From Adiantum capillus-veneris (lineage: Eukaryota > Streptophyta > Polypodiopsida > Polypodiales > Pteridaceae), in NCBI GenBank assembly GCA_014529385.2, contig CM043966.1, positions 104,605,087 to 104,669,086 on the forward strand: 64,000 nucleotides of DNA. The letters are read 5' to 3'. The position numbers were made by a program, and so were the translations under genes. The notes beneath the pieces were generated by a model, which was given only the letters and a program-made list of their open reading frames with translations, was not told the DNA's origin and ran no database searches. This document shows, in pieces, positions 54,275 through 64,000 of the stretch (position 1 is its first letter; every line of letters begins with the position of its first letter).

Positions 54275-57200
54275 AAATTATGCTTTTATTGCTTAGGCAC
54301 ACATCAAAAAAAGCAGTGTCCACATGTCCGACATACTTAAGTAGGATGCATGAGTTCGTGATTCGCAAAAGCCTCCAGTTTTCGTGCAAGGCACAGTAGT
54401 TCTATGTTTTTTGAACCTGTTATGCTTATCCTTTTTTCAGGTACTATATGTTTTTTTTTCATTGGGTCGTGTTATGCCCATTTCTTGTTTGGTATCATGA
54501 TTTTTTGGTACGACCAATTTACATGATCAGTCAAACACATTATGAGTTGCACATTTACAATGGATAGTATGGGTTGTTGTACAAAGCTCATGCTTGACCA
54601 ATTTTACGAGAAGCAAGGCTTCCACTTGTGCTACGAGTGACTTGGCGTCAATAGCAGTAGAAATCAAGTTTTGAGGCATTTATGTTACCACAACATGCTA
54701 GATGCAACAACAGTTGTGCGGGTCAGTTATGAAGGCATAGAAGCAAGGCATAACGACACACCATCTCTTGACATGAGTGCTCATGCCTGCTGCAGGTGAT
54801 TGACACCATGTTACTCCACGTCGTCACGCAATTCATGAGGTCTGCAATTGTTTTACATTTTTGATTCGGATGTCATTGCTTGCTATGGCAACACCCAGTT
54901 CTAGACTCTCAAGGAGATTGGCCCAACATGTTGCTTGTTGACATGAAAGGGGCCGAGGTTCTATAGTCGTGTTATCATCTCACCGAACCCCTCCCAGTTT
55001 CACTCGTGCACGGCATTTATGTATTGGCTTTTATGTTTAAGGCCTTCACGGTAACCAAAGGGCTTCCACTATTGTATGCACGGCATGCTAACCAGGGGGT
55101 ATAAAATATGTTTTTACCCTTACCCATCCCCTCTGTCAAGGACAGGCTGAGTAATGGATTGTTTAACATACTTACTAGTTGCGGTCAATTCACAACACCA
55201 CTAAAAGGAACCTAAAATTTGCACTTGATTCCCAGGCAAAGTGCCAATACCAAGTCATCCTCATACAATCACGACCCCTACAAGATAGGTGGGTCGGACT
55301 GAGTTTTAGGTTTTTCTATTGCCTCTCTCGACGAAAGAGTCATACCAGCAAACTGTGGACTGCTTATACGATAAGCTGCAAGTCAGGCATACAATGCGTC
55401 AGGGCACACAACTTGGATACACACTTTACAACCTTGCGGAAAGTTCCTTAGCCCAGCATGATCTTCTACTCTCTCTCTCTTTCTCTCTTTAAGGGAATAG
55501 TAAACATTTTATAACAAGTTTTTGATACATGTTTTTGCTGGTGCGTCAGCCTGAGACAAGGTACTCTAATTCTTACCTAGAAATTCGACAAGACGCCATT
55601 TAAATTAGTCTTCATCGGTTCCTCGATTGCACACTAATTGCAACAAGGGCTATGAGCCACACACACTGGCTAAGAGTCATTGTCAGATCTTGGGTAAAAC
55701 CCAACTGTTGGTATTCCTTGGGCGAGTGTTCTCCAGCTCGAACAGATCTACCCAGGAGAATACACATCGACAGTAATGGACACGCAAGAGTCGTGTCATT
55801 ACGGATGTTTAGGGTGTCATTTTTGCACTACTTGTTTTCAACGCAACACTCATGTTGAGTTTTTGATACTCTTGCACTTACATTAGCTGATCTATACCAT
55901 GGAGTCTAGAGACAGCACACAGTTGAGACAGCATGGCTGTTAAGACGAGCTAGACATATGACTTATGTGGATTTCTTGCTCTCACTACGGCGTGTCTTTG
56001 GATATACTTTTTAGGGTAAGACCCGACGGGTGGTTGTTACATCACCCCATAGGCATTAAGGATCACAGCTTGATCTGCATTGAGGATCACAGTTTGAACT
56101 CTCCCAGTTAGACTTTCAAGGAAAGAATTCTGCAATCTACTACGCGGTAGCGAACAAACTCAACTTTTCAAGTTGATTCCGAACATTATGTACACGATCA
56201 ATTATGATTGGTTACCGTTACCTGCTAGTTGCGCAGTTTCTACAAAGGGTCTTACCAAAGGGTTTGACTATGTAGATTTTAACCAAAGGGGTTGGATTGC
56301 GAGGGCAACACCCATGGTTCCTAATGCAATGTTGTTTGTTTTTTCAGGTAGGAGACGTGCTCCTCTCCGTTTGAATACGGGTAAGTGAACATTATGTTCA
56401 AATCTCCAGGTACGCATCTATTGATTTGGTGTTATTCCTTTTTCAGTATGCTTTGCTTGGTTTTTCAAGACGTATAAGTACGCTTGAATGTTACAGAGCC
56501 ATGCCAAGGGCATGACGGCACAAAGTATTTTGGGCCAAGTGTCCAATCTCTTTTTCTGTCTTATGCTGTTACGAACCTACTTGTAGGGTTAAATTTGGCA
56601 CATGTTGTCACATGGGATACAACATAGTCTAGGAACTCCAGGAGTGTAGGATGTTCTTTTTCAGACATCCTTAGTTGAGACATATTCCACATATGGAGAA
56701 TATGAGTCTCTGGACTAACACTGGTGCCATTATTTCAATTCTGTGTCACGACAAAGTCCCTAGGTGCTGGTCACATCTGTTTTCTAGACCATTTTCAGCA
56801 CGACGTATCAAGAGCAATTTCGTGGCCAGAAATTGTCGGATACTTAGAATGACTTGTTAAGGTACAAGTACTGCCAAACAACATGACAGATGGTTGTTCA
56901 TACATATAGCAAGGCTCTAAATTGTTAATGAAAAAGTTTCATTGTTTGTACCTAGAAGTGATCACGGTTTCACCTTCTATTATGGTTCAAACGTTTCCGC
57001 AAGGCTTGCAAAAAGATTGCAACTGAAAGTATTTAGTTTCTTTTCGAACTATTTACATTCCTCTTTAATGTGTGCTATGCGCATCACATTTGCCATAAGT
57101 ATTGGCAAGGATCATTAGGGATATACAGGTTCGGATTAGTTTTTGCTAAATGCATGCACACTAGGTGTTATGGGCCCTAGTGTTTAGCAAATGCTGATTT

Positions 57201-57696
57201 GGAACGGCATGCATATTCCTCAGGTTGTTGCTTATGAAGCATTTTGCACTCTATGTGCACTATCTCTATGAGATTACTTTTGAGTCCACTGATCACCAAT
57301 AGAGGTCATGGCTCGGTTTGGGTGTTTGTGGATTTCTCAAGATAACCATGATGGTTATTCCAGACATTGTTGATTCCTCAACAATGTTATACGATATTGT
57401 GATTCTCTGTTTACCAGTCATCTGGAAAGACTGTTTATAAATCGTGGGGGAAACACACCTCAGCACTGTCAGTATCCAAGGGGATTGACAGATTACAAAG
57501 TGTAATCTTGGACTACAGGATATGCAAAGTGCGTACATTAGCACCAAGCAATCCAATTCATAAGCATTTATTGCTCTTTTTGGAGTTTACTTACTATCAG
57601 TTAACACATGTTGCGACTAGGTAGTCTCTTAATGAATAAGTCAGGTTGTCAACCTTGAACACTAGTTAAGGTGGGGTTGTTTACTAATGATGAAAA
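54275..57696 (+). other. Interior of element H without recognised coding
   Basis: About 3.4 kb with only ORFs under 100 codons and no RT, RNase H or integrase block seen on the plus strand. TTTTTCAGGTA-type words recur (about 54435, 56342, 56400). Confidence 0.55.
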
Positions 57697-58047
57697 GTGG
57701 AACCAAGTCAAGTTACTTTCAGGGAAAGTGACAAGAGGTACTCTTTTTGGTACACATGTGTTGTGATAAACTCGTTTACCATGCTCATGAGCGTTATAAA
57801 TGGAGTCTACACACTACGTTTGATAGGAGCCGGTACCATCAGATGGTTACAAATGGACAACAATGTCGAAAATCAAGATGTTACTCTTGGTTTCATTGAA
57901 CCTCCTACTGAACCGGGTTCCGCTCAAATAAACAGTTGGATCCATGTGGGATGCCACGGTAGAAAACATCAGTGTTCTTATGAAGATATCACCACTTGTG
58001 TTTTCGAGGAAGAAAACTCTTCCAAAGGGGGGAGTAATGTCAGGTAA
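57697..58047 (+). CDS. 3' ORF of element H, unknown
   Basis: A 116-codon ORF ending inside the LTR start. The C-terminal part is GFIEPPTEPGSAQINSWIHV and then Cys/His-containing GCHGRKHQCSYEDITTCVFE. Four Cys/His residues within 20 positions might be a remnant of a metal site. No family is recognised. Confidence 0.3.
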   Translation: MEPSQVTFRESDKRYSFWYTCVVINSFTMLMSVINGVYTLRLIGAGTIRWLQMDNNVENQDVTLGFIEPPTEPGSAQINSWIHVGCHGRKHQCSYEDITTCVFEEENSSKGGSNVR

Positions 58048-58213
58048 CGGGTCCTACCGGGCAAGGCCCAACCTAGGGGGTCAGGGACCTAGGCCAAGGG
58101 CCGGCTGGACCAGTGCGGACTGGGGATCCTCTTAGGGCAACAAGTGCTAGGAGCTAGCCTATATAAGGGGCGGTAGGGAGGAGGATCCTATGTCCAGTTC
58201 CCTAGGCTTTACA
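58038..58213 (+). repeat. 3' LTR of element H
   Basis: It starts TGTCAGGTAACGG after the purine run and ends CTAGGCTTTACA. It contains CTATATAAGGGG. Confidence 0.92.
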
Positions 58214-58363
58214 ACCGATCCAAAATGGAAGACATGAGAGGCACAAAAAACCTGGATACTTAATACATCGACGGCCACTCTCTTGCCACCTTGAGCAACA
58301 AGCTATGCACGAAGAGGAGAGTGCACTTGTCAAAAATATTTTGTTCCCTCACATGGGACAACG

Positions 58364-58443
<80 letters not shown>

Positions 58444-58901
58444 GTTTCCCCAACAACCTTACAACCCTCCAAAAGCAATTACATTATTTCAAAAAAAAAA
58501 AGTCAATTGTATGATAACAAATGCTTCATCTACTTATACTATTTTTTAATTAAAGTAATTTAATAAATAAGGACACAAATAAAACTATTCCAATTTTTAG
58601 GTTAAAATATAAAGAATTACCGATATTTACACTAAAATTGGCAAAGTTTATTTATTTTCTTCAAGGCAAGCTTGGAATGTAGCTTGGGTTTTACAATTTC
58701 AATCGGTTAAAAACACACTAAACTCCATTTTTTTTTCAAACATGAGTTTCCAATAGACTCAAAATGGAAGGACATGGGAGGCATTGAAAAGGTGGACACT
58801 CAGAAATCTTAGGTCACTCTCTCACCACCTCGAGCACAAGTTGTGCACAAAGAGGAGAGGTGCACCTATTAAAACTTTGTTACACCCTTGCATGGGACAC
58901 C

Positions 58902-58910
<9 letters not shown>
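58214..58910 (+). repeat. Direct repeats of a GT/GA-flanked block
   Basis: 58214-58368 and 58752-58905 are diverged copies of a roughly 155-bp block (CAAAATGGAAG, CACTCTCT, ACGAAGAGGAGAG, CATGGGACA), each ending in a microsatellite (58368-58443 GT/GA and 58903-58968 GA). Element H is inserted in the left copy. Confidence 0.8.
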
Positions 58911-58965
<55 letters not shown>

Positions 58966-58968
58966 AGA

Positions 58969-60940
58969 TTCCCTGGCAAACTGGCAGCCTTCCAAACGCA
59001 ACTACATGCCATTTCAACGAAAGAGGAAGTTAGGCATTCTACAATGAGAAGTTCTTTATCTACATAGCACTCACTACTTTGGCTTTCAAATACTCCATAA
59101 AATAAAAGAGCGTCAGTGTTAGAGTTTGTAGACATCCGAGCCTTGCGAGAGAAATATTGTGGAAAGCTAGAGATGAAGTATCCTAATATACATTGATACA
59201 ATCTTGATTATAGCTCAAGGACCTGAGGTTGCGAGAACCAAAAGAGGGTGAAATTGTTGTGCTAGATTGAGATAGTTACACTATAGGCTATGGAGGTCAT
59301 ATATTTGAGGCTCAAAATAAAGCAAAGGGTAGTTCATTTGAGAAAATGAGAAGTGTTATTTGAGAATGCGGCCTTGACTCATGAGCTTAGGTGGTGTGTG
59401 TAGAATTGTATTACCATGAGAATTTGGACATCCATATAATGATTTTAATAACTTTCTTTGGCAAAGGCTCTTGCATTTGTGCTACATAAGGCATTGCTTT
59501 TTTACATAGAACTCCTCAAGATTTCTTCCATATAGAGGCATCAATTTCTTGAAGGATTTTTTATCTTGATAATTTCTTCCACATAAAGAGATCAAGAGCA
59601 TGCACCTGAGCATATCTTTACTGGAGAAGATATCAACAAGAATCAATCGGCAGAATTGTGTTACTAATCAACAAGCTTTTTAACCAATGGTTCACAATTG
59701 CACCCAAAATGTAACCCTTTTACAATGGCCTTATGGAGTTCCAAAAAAACAATGTGAAAGTTCATTATGGTCTACATAAGACTATGTGAGAGAAAACAAA
59801 TAAAATTTAAATAACATTTAAGGTAAGTCTCAATCAGGCCAATTTTTTATGTTCTTCTAGTCGCTACTCGCGCAAATGGCTTATATATTATGAAAGAGCC
59901 CCAATAATAAGAAAAATGGTGCACATTGCACATTAGTTTTTTGAAACAAAATAAAACAAAAAGGAAGTAAAACAAAAAGACACATTGAAAATCAAAACCA
60001 AAGAATTATTTAATGCTTTCAAATAAGCATAGAAAATAATTAAACAATTTAGTGAAGCGATTTTTTTTGTTAAATCCTCAAATGAGAGAATCGTTTATCA
60101 ATACCTCAGTGTTTGAGAAAGATGTGTCGAGCTTAGGCTTAAGCCGATTGAAAATTGAGATTAGCCGGTTGCAAAGGATGGCAAAGGAGAAAAAACCCAA
60201 TAAAATATACTAGAAAATAATTCGAATATTTTGCATATTTAAAAATTTCTACTAGTATTTTCATTTTGTATTTGTATAAAGAGAAAACTTGCCGCTTAGA
60301 CAAAAAGAACTTTTTCGAAGACTGCATCATAAGATCAAACTCTTATGAATATTTTGTTTAATGTTTTGATCTCTAAAGTCATTTTCAAGCAGCATGCAGA
60401 GAAACTAAATGTTGCCTTGGAGAATAGCTTTCTATTCCAAAGTTTTAGCTTTCTATTCAGAAGACTTTTGAATCTCTTAGGGACACTTGTCTCTCAAAGA
60501 AGGTGATGTAAGAAAACAAAAAGGACAACAAAGTTATTTTACAAAGACCCTTGTCATGTGGCGCTCATCCAGCCAAAGAATCCGACGGCCTGAGTCTTGC
60601 AACAACCTTGCACAATGTACCCTATGGTCTTCCACATGCCAAAAAACATACATGTGTGTGTGTGTGTGTGTGTGTGTGAAATTTACTAAAATTATGTAAG
60701 GTGAAACTTCACTTTAGCATTCTAAAACAATAGAATGCAAGCAAAGTAAAGACAGGATGTGAAATGAAAGATAAGTCTCCATCATGTACTAAAAACCGTG
60801 AAAGTCCCCCTAACCTAGCCCAACACTAAGGGTTTCTTTTAGAAAGCCCAAAAGTTTTAGTGTTTGATTGGTCCTTTTTGGACTACATAGGTAGTCCTTA
60901 GTAAAGGGGTGGGTTTCTGGGTGCAAATATGGACGATTGG
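58969..60940. other. AT-rich region, repeat fragments
   Basis: 59680-59800 resembles the central part of the fold-back at 60941-61685 (CACCCAAAA and TGAAAGTTCATTATGG-type words). A GT tract lies at 60654-60678, followed by AAATTTACTAAAATTATG as also seen near 50850. No gene is seen. Confidence 0.5.
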
Positions 60941-61685
60941 AACAAGGTGAAAATTCACTATGGCCTACATAAGGCTATTGAGAAGAGTTTCAATAATAAA
61001 GGCTTCTTTGTGAGGGGAAAGAATAGAAAGTGACACTAGTATTTGAAAACATGTCATATCACAATAAAAGTTACATTTTTTGAAAACAAAAAGTGTGACA
61101 ACAATCTATTTAATTTACAATATATTACAAAAGCATAGAAAATAATGTTTGACACGATATTCAATGTCCCTCTTTAAAGAGAGGTTCACAAATGTCAACA
61201 CCCTCTCACAAGTGTTTAAAAGAAATAATTTTAAATAATTATCATTAACGCAAATGTGGCATTAATTGGTAAGCTTTTTCCAATGGTCCACATTTGCACC
61301 CAAAAGTTCACCCTTTACTAATGACTACTTATGTGGACCATTGGAAAAAGCTTGTCGATAAATTCCAAATAGCAAATTAATGATAATAAACTTTATTTTA
61401 AATTATTTATGTTAAGCACTTATGAAAGGATGTTGACATTTGTGTACCTCTCTTTAAGGAGGGACATCGAGTATTGTGTACTCAAACATGATTTTCTATG
61501 CTTTTGTAATATACTGTAAACTAAATAGTTAATCGTTGCCACACTTTTACTCAAAAAACATAACATTTTATTGTGATACCACATGTTTTCAAATACTAGT
61601 GTCACTTTCTATTATTTCCTCTAGCCTTTATTATGAAACTCTTCTCAATAGCTTTATGTAGGCCATAGTGAATTTTCACTTTGTT
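60941..61685. mobile_element. Large fold-back (inverted repeat) element, 745 bp
   Basis: The left arm, about 60941-61293, and right arm, about 61331-61685, are inverted copies of one another with a loop of about 37 bp. Matching landmarks are GTGAAAATTCACTATGG at the outside, AGTGACACTAGTATTTG in the middle, and AAGCTTTTTCCAATGG at the centre. Substitutions and small indels are present. No ORF is supported. It is either a fold-back DNA transposon or an inverted duplication. Confidence 0.85.
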
Positions 61686-62009
61686 AGCTTTGGAGATTAT
61701 GCAATAATGGTTGCAACTGGCAAGCATGGCTTGTTCTTTAAAACTAAATCTTTAGATTCAAACAAGTGAAAGAGTCACGATGGCTTTCTAAAATAATAAG
61801 AAAGTGATAAAATCATAAGGTTGGTTTAGCTAAAGTTATATTAGACGAAGCATTGTTTGGGAATGTCTCTTTTATTAGTTGACCGAGTTTCCTCCTTGCA
61901 AAGAAGCAAACCGGAATTACTAGCAAATGTTTCCAAATCTATAGAATTTTTGAACTAAGCTCTCACATATTTCATCGGTTTTTCTTCCCTTTACCATGCT
62001 TAAACGCTC

Positions 62010-62064
<55 letters not shown>

Positions 62065-62185
62065 CCCCTCCTTGTAAAGAAGCAAGCCGGAAATACTAGC
62101 AAAATATTTGAAATTTGCAAGATTTTTGAACTAAGTTCTCACATATTTCACCGATTTTTCTTCCTCTATCATGGTTTGTTTATTA

Positions 62186-62240
<55 letters not shown>
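61686..62240 (+). repeat. Dispersed repeat P, copy 2, with duplication
   Basis: 61765-62020 matches 49230-49490. A partial second copy at 62066-62185 follows a (GT)n(AT)n tract (62012-62064), and then a (CA)n tract (62187-62237). Confidence 0.82.
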
Positions 62241-62243
<3 letters not shown>

Positions 62244-62525
62244 ATTGGTTATAACTCACTTTCCTCCCCCTTTGGTTCTTATCCCCCCCCCCCCCCCATT
62301 TTGCATAGTAGTGATACCTTTTTGCTATGCCACTAAAACCCACCTTATAATGGGGCAATACCCCCGCTTAAACAAAGCGTGAAAGAAGAGTGTTATCATC
62401 ATACGGGGTAGGCGGCCCCTGTCCACTCTCTATCGCCCTCCCCAGGCGATGGCACTCGTAGGCTCGTGCAGTTGAGGGCGGCCGAATGCATTCATCCTAC
62501 CTGCTCTGGAAGCGTGCACACCATC
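62241..62525. other. Unassigned, C-rich run
   Basis: A C run lies at 62284-62298. It becomes more GC-rich from 62400, with GCGATGGCACTCG-type unique sequence that may be upstream promoter DNA. No gene is seen. Confidence 0.4.
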
Positions 62526-62623
62526 CTATATAAACTGAGGTGAGGGCATACCCTGCCCCTCACTTAGCCTTGGATTAGGTTTTTTTCTGCTTATTCTCGT
62601 CACTGTCTGAACTTGCTAAAGAA
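62526..62623 (+). promoter_or_regulatory. Candidate core promoter and 5' UTR
   Basis: A TATATAAACTG word at about 62530, then GGTGAGGGCATACCCTGCCC and CTCACTTAG, and then a T/C-rich leader to an ATG at 62624 in good context (AAAGAAATGGCG). The block resembles 22872-22826 on the minus strand. Confidence 0.4.
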
Positions 62624-62663
62624 ATGGCGCTTGCAGCCCAAGCAACACTTACTACCAATTCCG
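62624..62663 (+). CDS. Candidate first exon of an unknown gene
   Basis: ATG in AAAGAAATGGCG context encodes MALAAQATLTTNS before a GT at 62664-62665, which could be a donor. The Ala/Ser/Thr composition would suit the start of a plastid transit peptide, though 13 codons are too few to judge. Without the GT being used, the ORF runs to 62839 with no known motif. Possible downstream junctions reading CTGAAG|GTAAGTATA occur near 63674 and 63943. A gene running out of the window is a weak inference. Confidence 0.3.
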
Positions 62664-62699
62664 GTTTTGGTTTGTTTTTTGTTGTAATGCTATGCATGG

Positions 62700-63360
62700 T
62701 TGATAAAGATTGGAGCCGTCTGTTTTATACATTGTATATTGGTCATGATCATAAGAAGAACAAACTGTTGTGCCATGGCATGGATGGCTTAGGTCTTGAG
62801 ACCTCGATTTGCGTTAAAAATAGGGATGGTCTCTGTTGAATACTTGCACGGACGGAGCGTAGTCTAATGCATGTGGTTGTACTTGACTCTGTACTAGCCA
62901 CTGTGGGTTGCTTTTTACACTATATAATGATCGTTTTTAAACAAACTATTGAGCAATCGCATGATTGGCTGGGGTCTTGAGACCTCGTTTTGCACTTGGT
63001 AGCGGTTTCTGTTGAAACACTGGCACGAACTGAGTTTTTTTTCTTGCAAGTAGTTATAGGCTCTGTGCTAGGCGCTGAGGGTTGTTGTTTTCACTAATGG
63101 TTATCATATCTACCTGGCATATTGCCGCTGTAGGTGTGGGCTGTTTTTTACACTATATAATAAATTTCTTTATTAAAAAAAAAAAAACTTTTGAGCCATC
63201 GCATGGTTGGCTTGGGTCTAGAGACCTTGTTTTGCATTTGGTGGCGGTTTTTGTCGAACACTTGCACGGACTGAGTATTTCTAGCAGGAGGTTATAGGCT
63301 CTTTGCTAGCCGCTAAGGGTTGTTGTTTTCACTAACAGGTTATCATGTCTACCTAGTATA
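62700..63360 (+). repeat. Diverged tandem triplication in a putative intron
   Basis: Three copies of a block containing CGCATGGTTGGCT, TCTTGAGACCTCG and a CACGGACTGAG-type end, anchored near 62793, 62974 and 63214. Spacings are about 181 and 241 bp, so indels are present. Confidence 0.75.
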
Positions 63361-64000
63361 TTGCCGATGCAGGTGTGTTAGCTAATGGATTGCTCTGTTC
63401 GTAACCGATGCAGAAATCTCTTGGGTATTCAATGTTTAAAAAAAAGGGGGGGGGGGTGCATGACTGGCAGGTTTGGAAACTATTGGTCTTTCTCTTTGAT
63501 AAACTGTTGCCACACTTGGGCTTATGTACATTATCACCATCGGGATTTCATATGAGATGAGGGGATGGGGTGTTTCTTAAGTACCTATGGATGTTGAAAC
63601 TTTAAGGCATCATCCTCAAACAAGGCCGGACACTACCGTTCTTTATGGGATACTAATAACTTGGGATTCTGAAGGTAAGTATATAGCTGTTACTTTTGGC
63701 TTTGGCATAAAGCTATGGCTCGTGATCTATGAGTCCACTTGGTATAGATGGAGTTATCGATACTCTATTGATTGGTCATACTGTCATTCTAATTGTTGTA
63801 AAAAAGGGATATTATTCATTACCCTCTTCTGGTACCAATTGGTTCATGAACAAAAGATTGGGCATCTTACACAGTTAAGGTCGTTCTTGACCTCTCTTTG
63901 TGTAAAGGAATACCAATGACACCTTGAGATTGTTACTCCTGAAGGTAAGTATATGGTTACTACTGCACAGCATAGCCACCAAGCTATGGTTAAATAAATA
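63361..64000. other. Unassigned 3' end of the window
   Basis: A 110-codon ORF (63587-63919) has no recognised motif. CTGAAGGTAAGTATA occurs near 63670 and 63939, each followed by AAGCTATGG within about 50 bp, so this stretch may contain a second tandem duplication carrying a splice-donor-like word. Confidence 0.35.

Larger units (their letters stand above)
52747..58213 (+). mobile_element. LTR element H, short LTRs, 5.1-kb interior
   Basis: The 5' LTR is 52747-52919 (TGTTAGGACACGG to CTAGGCTTTACA). The 3' LTR is 58038-58213. A tRNA-Met primer site TTGGTATCAGAGCC lies at 52920-52933, and a purine run AAAGGGGGGAGTAA precedes the 3' LTR. Flanks ACTGA and ACCGA match at 4 of 5. TATA-like words GTATAAGG and CTATATAAGG lie in the LTRs. 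The 5118-bp interior has an ORF at 53756-54274 and one at 57697-58047 but no RT or integrase motif by eye. It appears non-autonomous and LARD-like. Confidence 0.87.

Overview
This window looks like nuclear DNA of a land plant. It holds one recognisable host gene fragment, a plant-type MFS sugar transporter of the vacuolar glucose transporter / xylose-symporter-like group, in six short exons with canonical GT/AG introns. The rest is mostly decayed and nested retroelements, short MITE-like elements and (CT)n, (GT)n and (GA)n microsatellites. A fern or other large-genome, seed-free plant is my guess from the LINE and LTR families and the degree of nesting; the sequence alone does not prove it. 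I see no rRNA, tRNA, CRISPR or prokaryotic features.

Layout. 0-4 kb: the 3' end of LTR element A (ORF, polypurine tract, 3' LTR) inserted into a decayed LINE. 4-5.2 kb: unassigned, with tandem repeats. 5.2-7.6 kb: a non-autonomous, gag-only Ty3-type element B on the minus strand, with two LTRs, PBS and PPT. 7.6-11.6 kb: element D, with two about 1.45-kb LTR-like direct repeats around a remnant holding a chromodomain-like integrase tail. 11.6-13.2 kb: a fragment of E and a second LINE copy ending in (CT)n. 13.7-21.9 kb: a near full-length but broken LINE (ORF1, endonuclease, RT, Cys/His motif). It is split by a complete non-autonomous LTR element E (17.67-20.68 kb) with a perfect 5-bp target duplication.

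22-26.5 kb: the sugar transporter exons (minus strand, 23.77-25.36 kb) in AT-rich DNA. 26.5-33.7 kb: a 159-bp duplication, LTR F, a plus-strand B-type gag-pro-RT pseudogene (27.27-31.2 kb) carrying a MITE and an LTR/PBS fragment of another family, then a solo LTR of E. 34.4-40.3 kb: further B copies. One is a minus-strand gag-pro-RT pseudogene broken by a solo LTR A and by a 426-bp insert with a 16-bp duplication; it abuts a plus-strand RT fragment and LTR G. 40.3-42.3 kb: unassigned ORFs that may be gag-like.

42-52 kb: AT-rich DNA with microsatellites, a MITE candidate, a short 1.86-kb LTR element I, and a 5'-truncated L1-like LINE tail with an 18-bp duplication. 52.7-58.2 kb: element H, with 173/176-bp LTRs and a 5.1-kb interior without recognisable pol. 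58-62.4 kb: AT-rich repeats including a 745-bp fold-back. 62.4-64 kb: a promoter-like stretch and a candidate first exon, followed by tandem intron-like repeats.

The genes do not form a pathway; the window is mainly a record of sequential insertions. Three insertions can be checked against an unoccupied or related copy inside the window. All repeat boundaries were read by eye.
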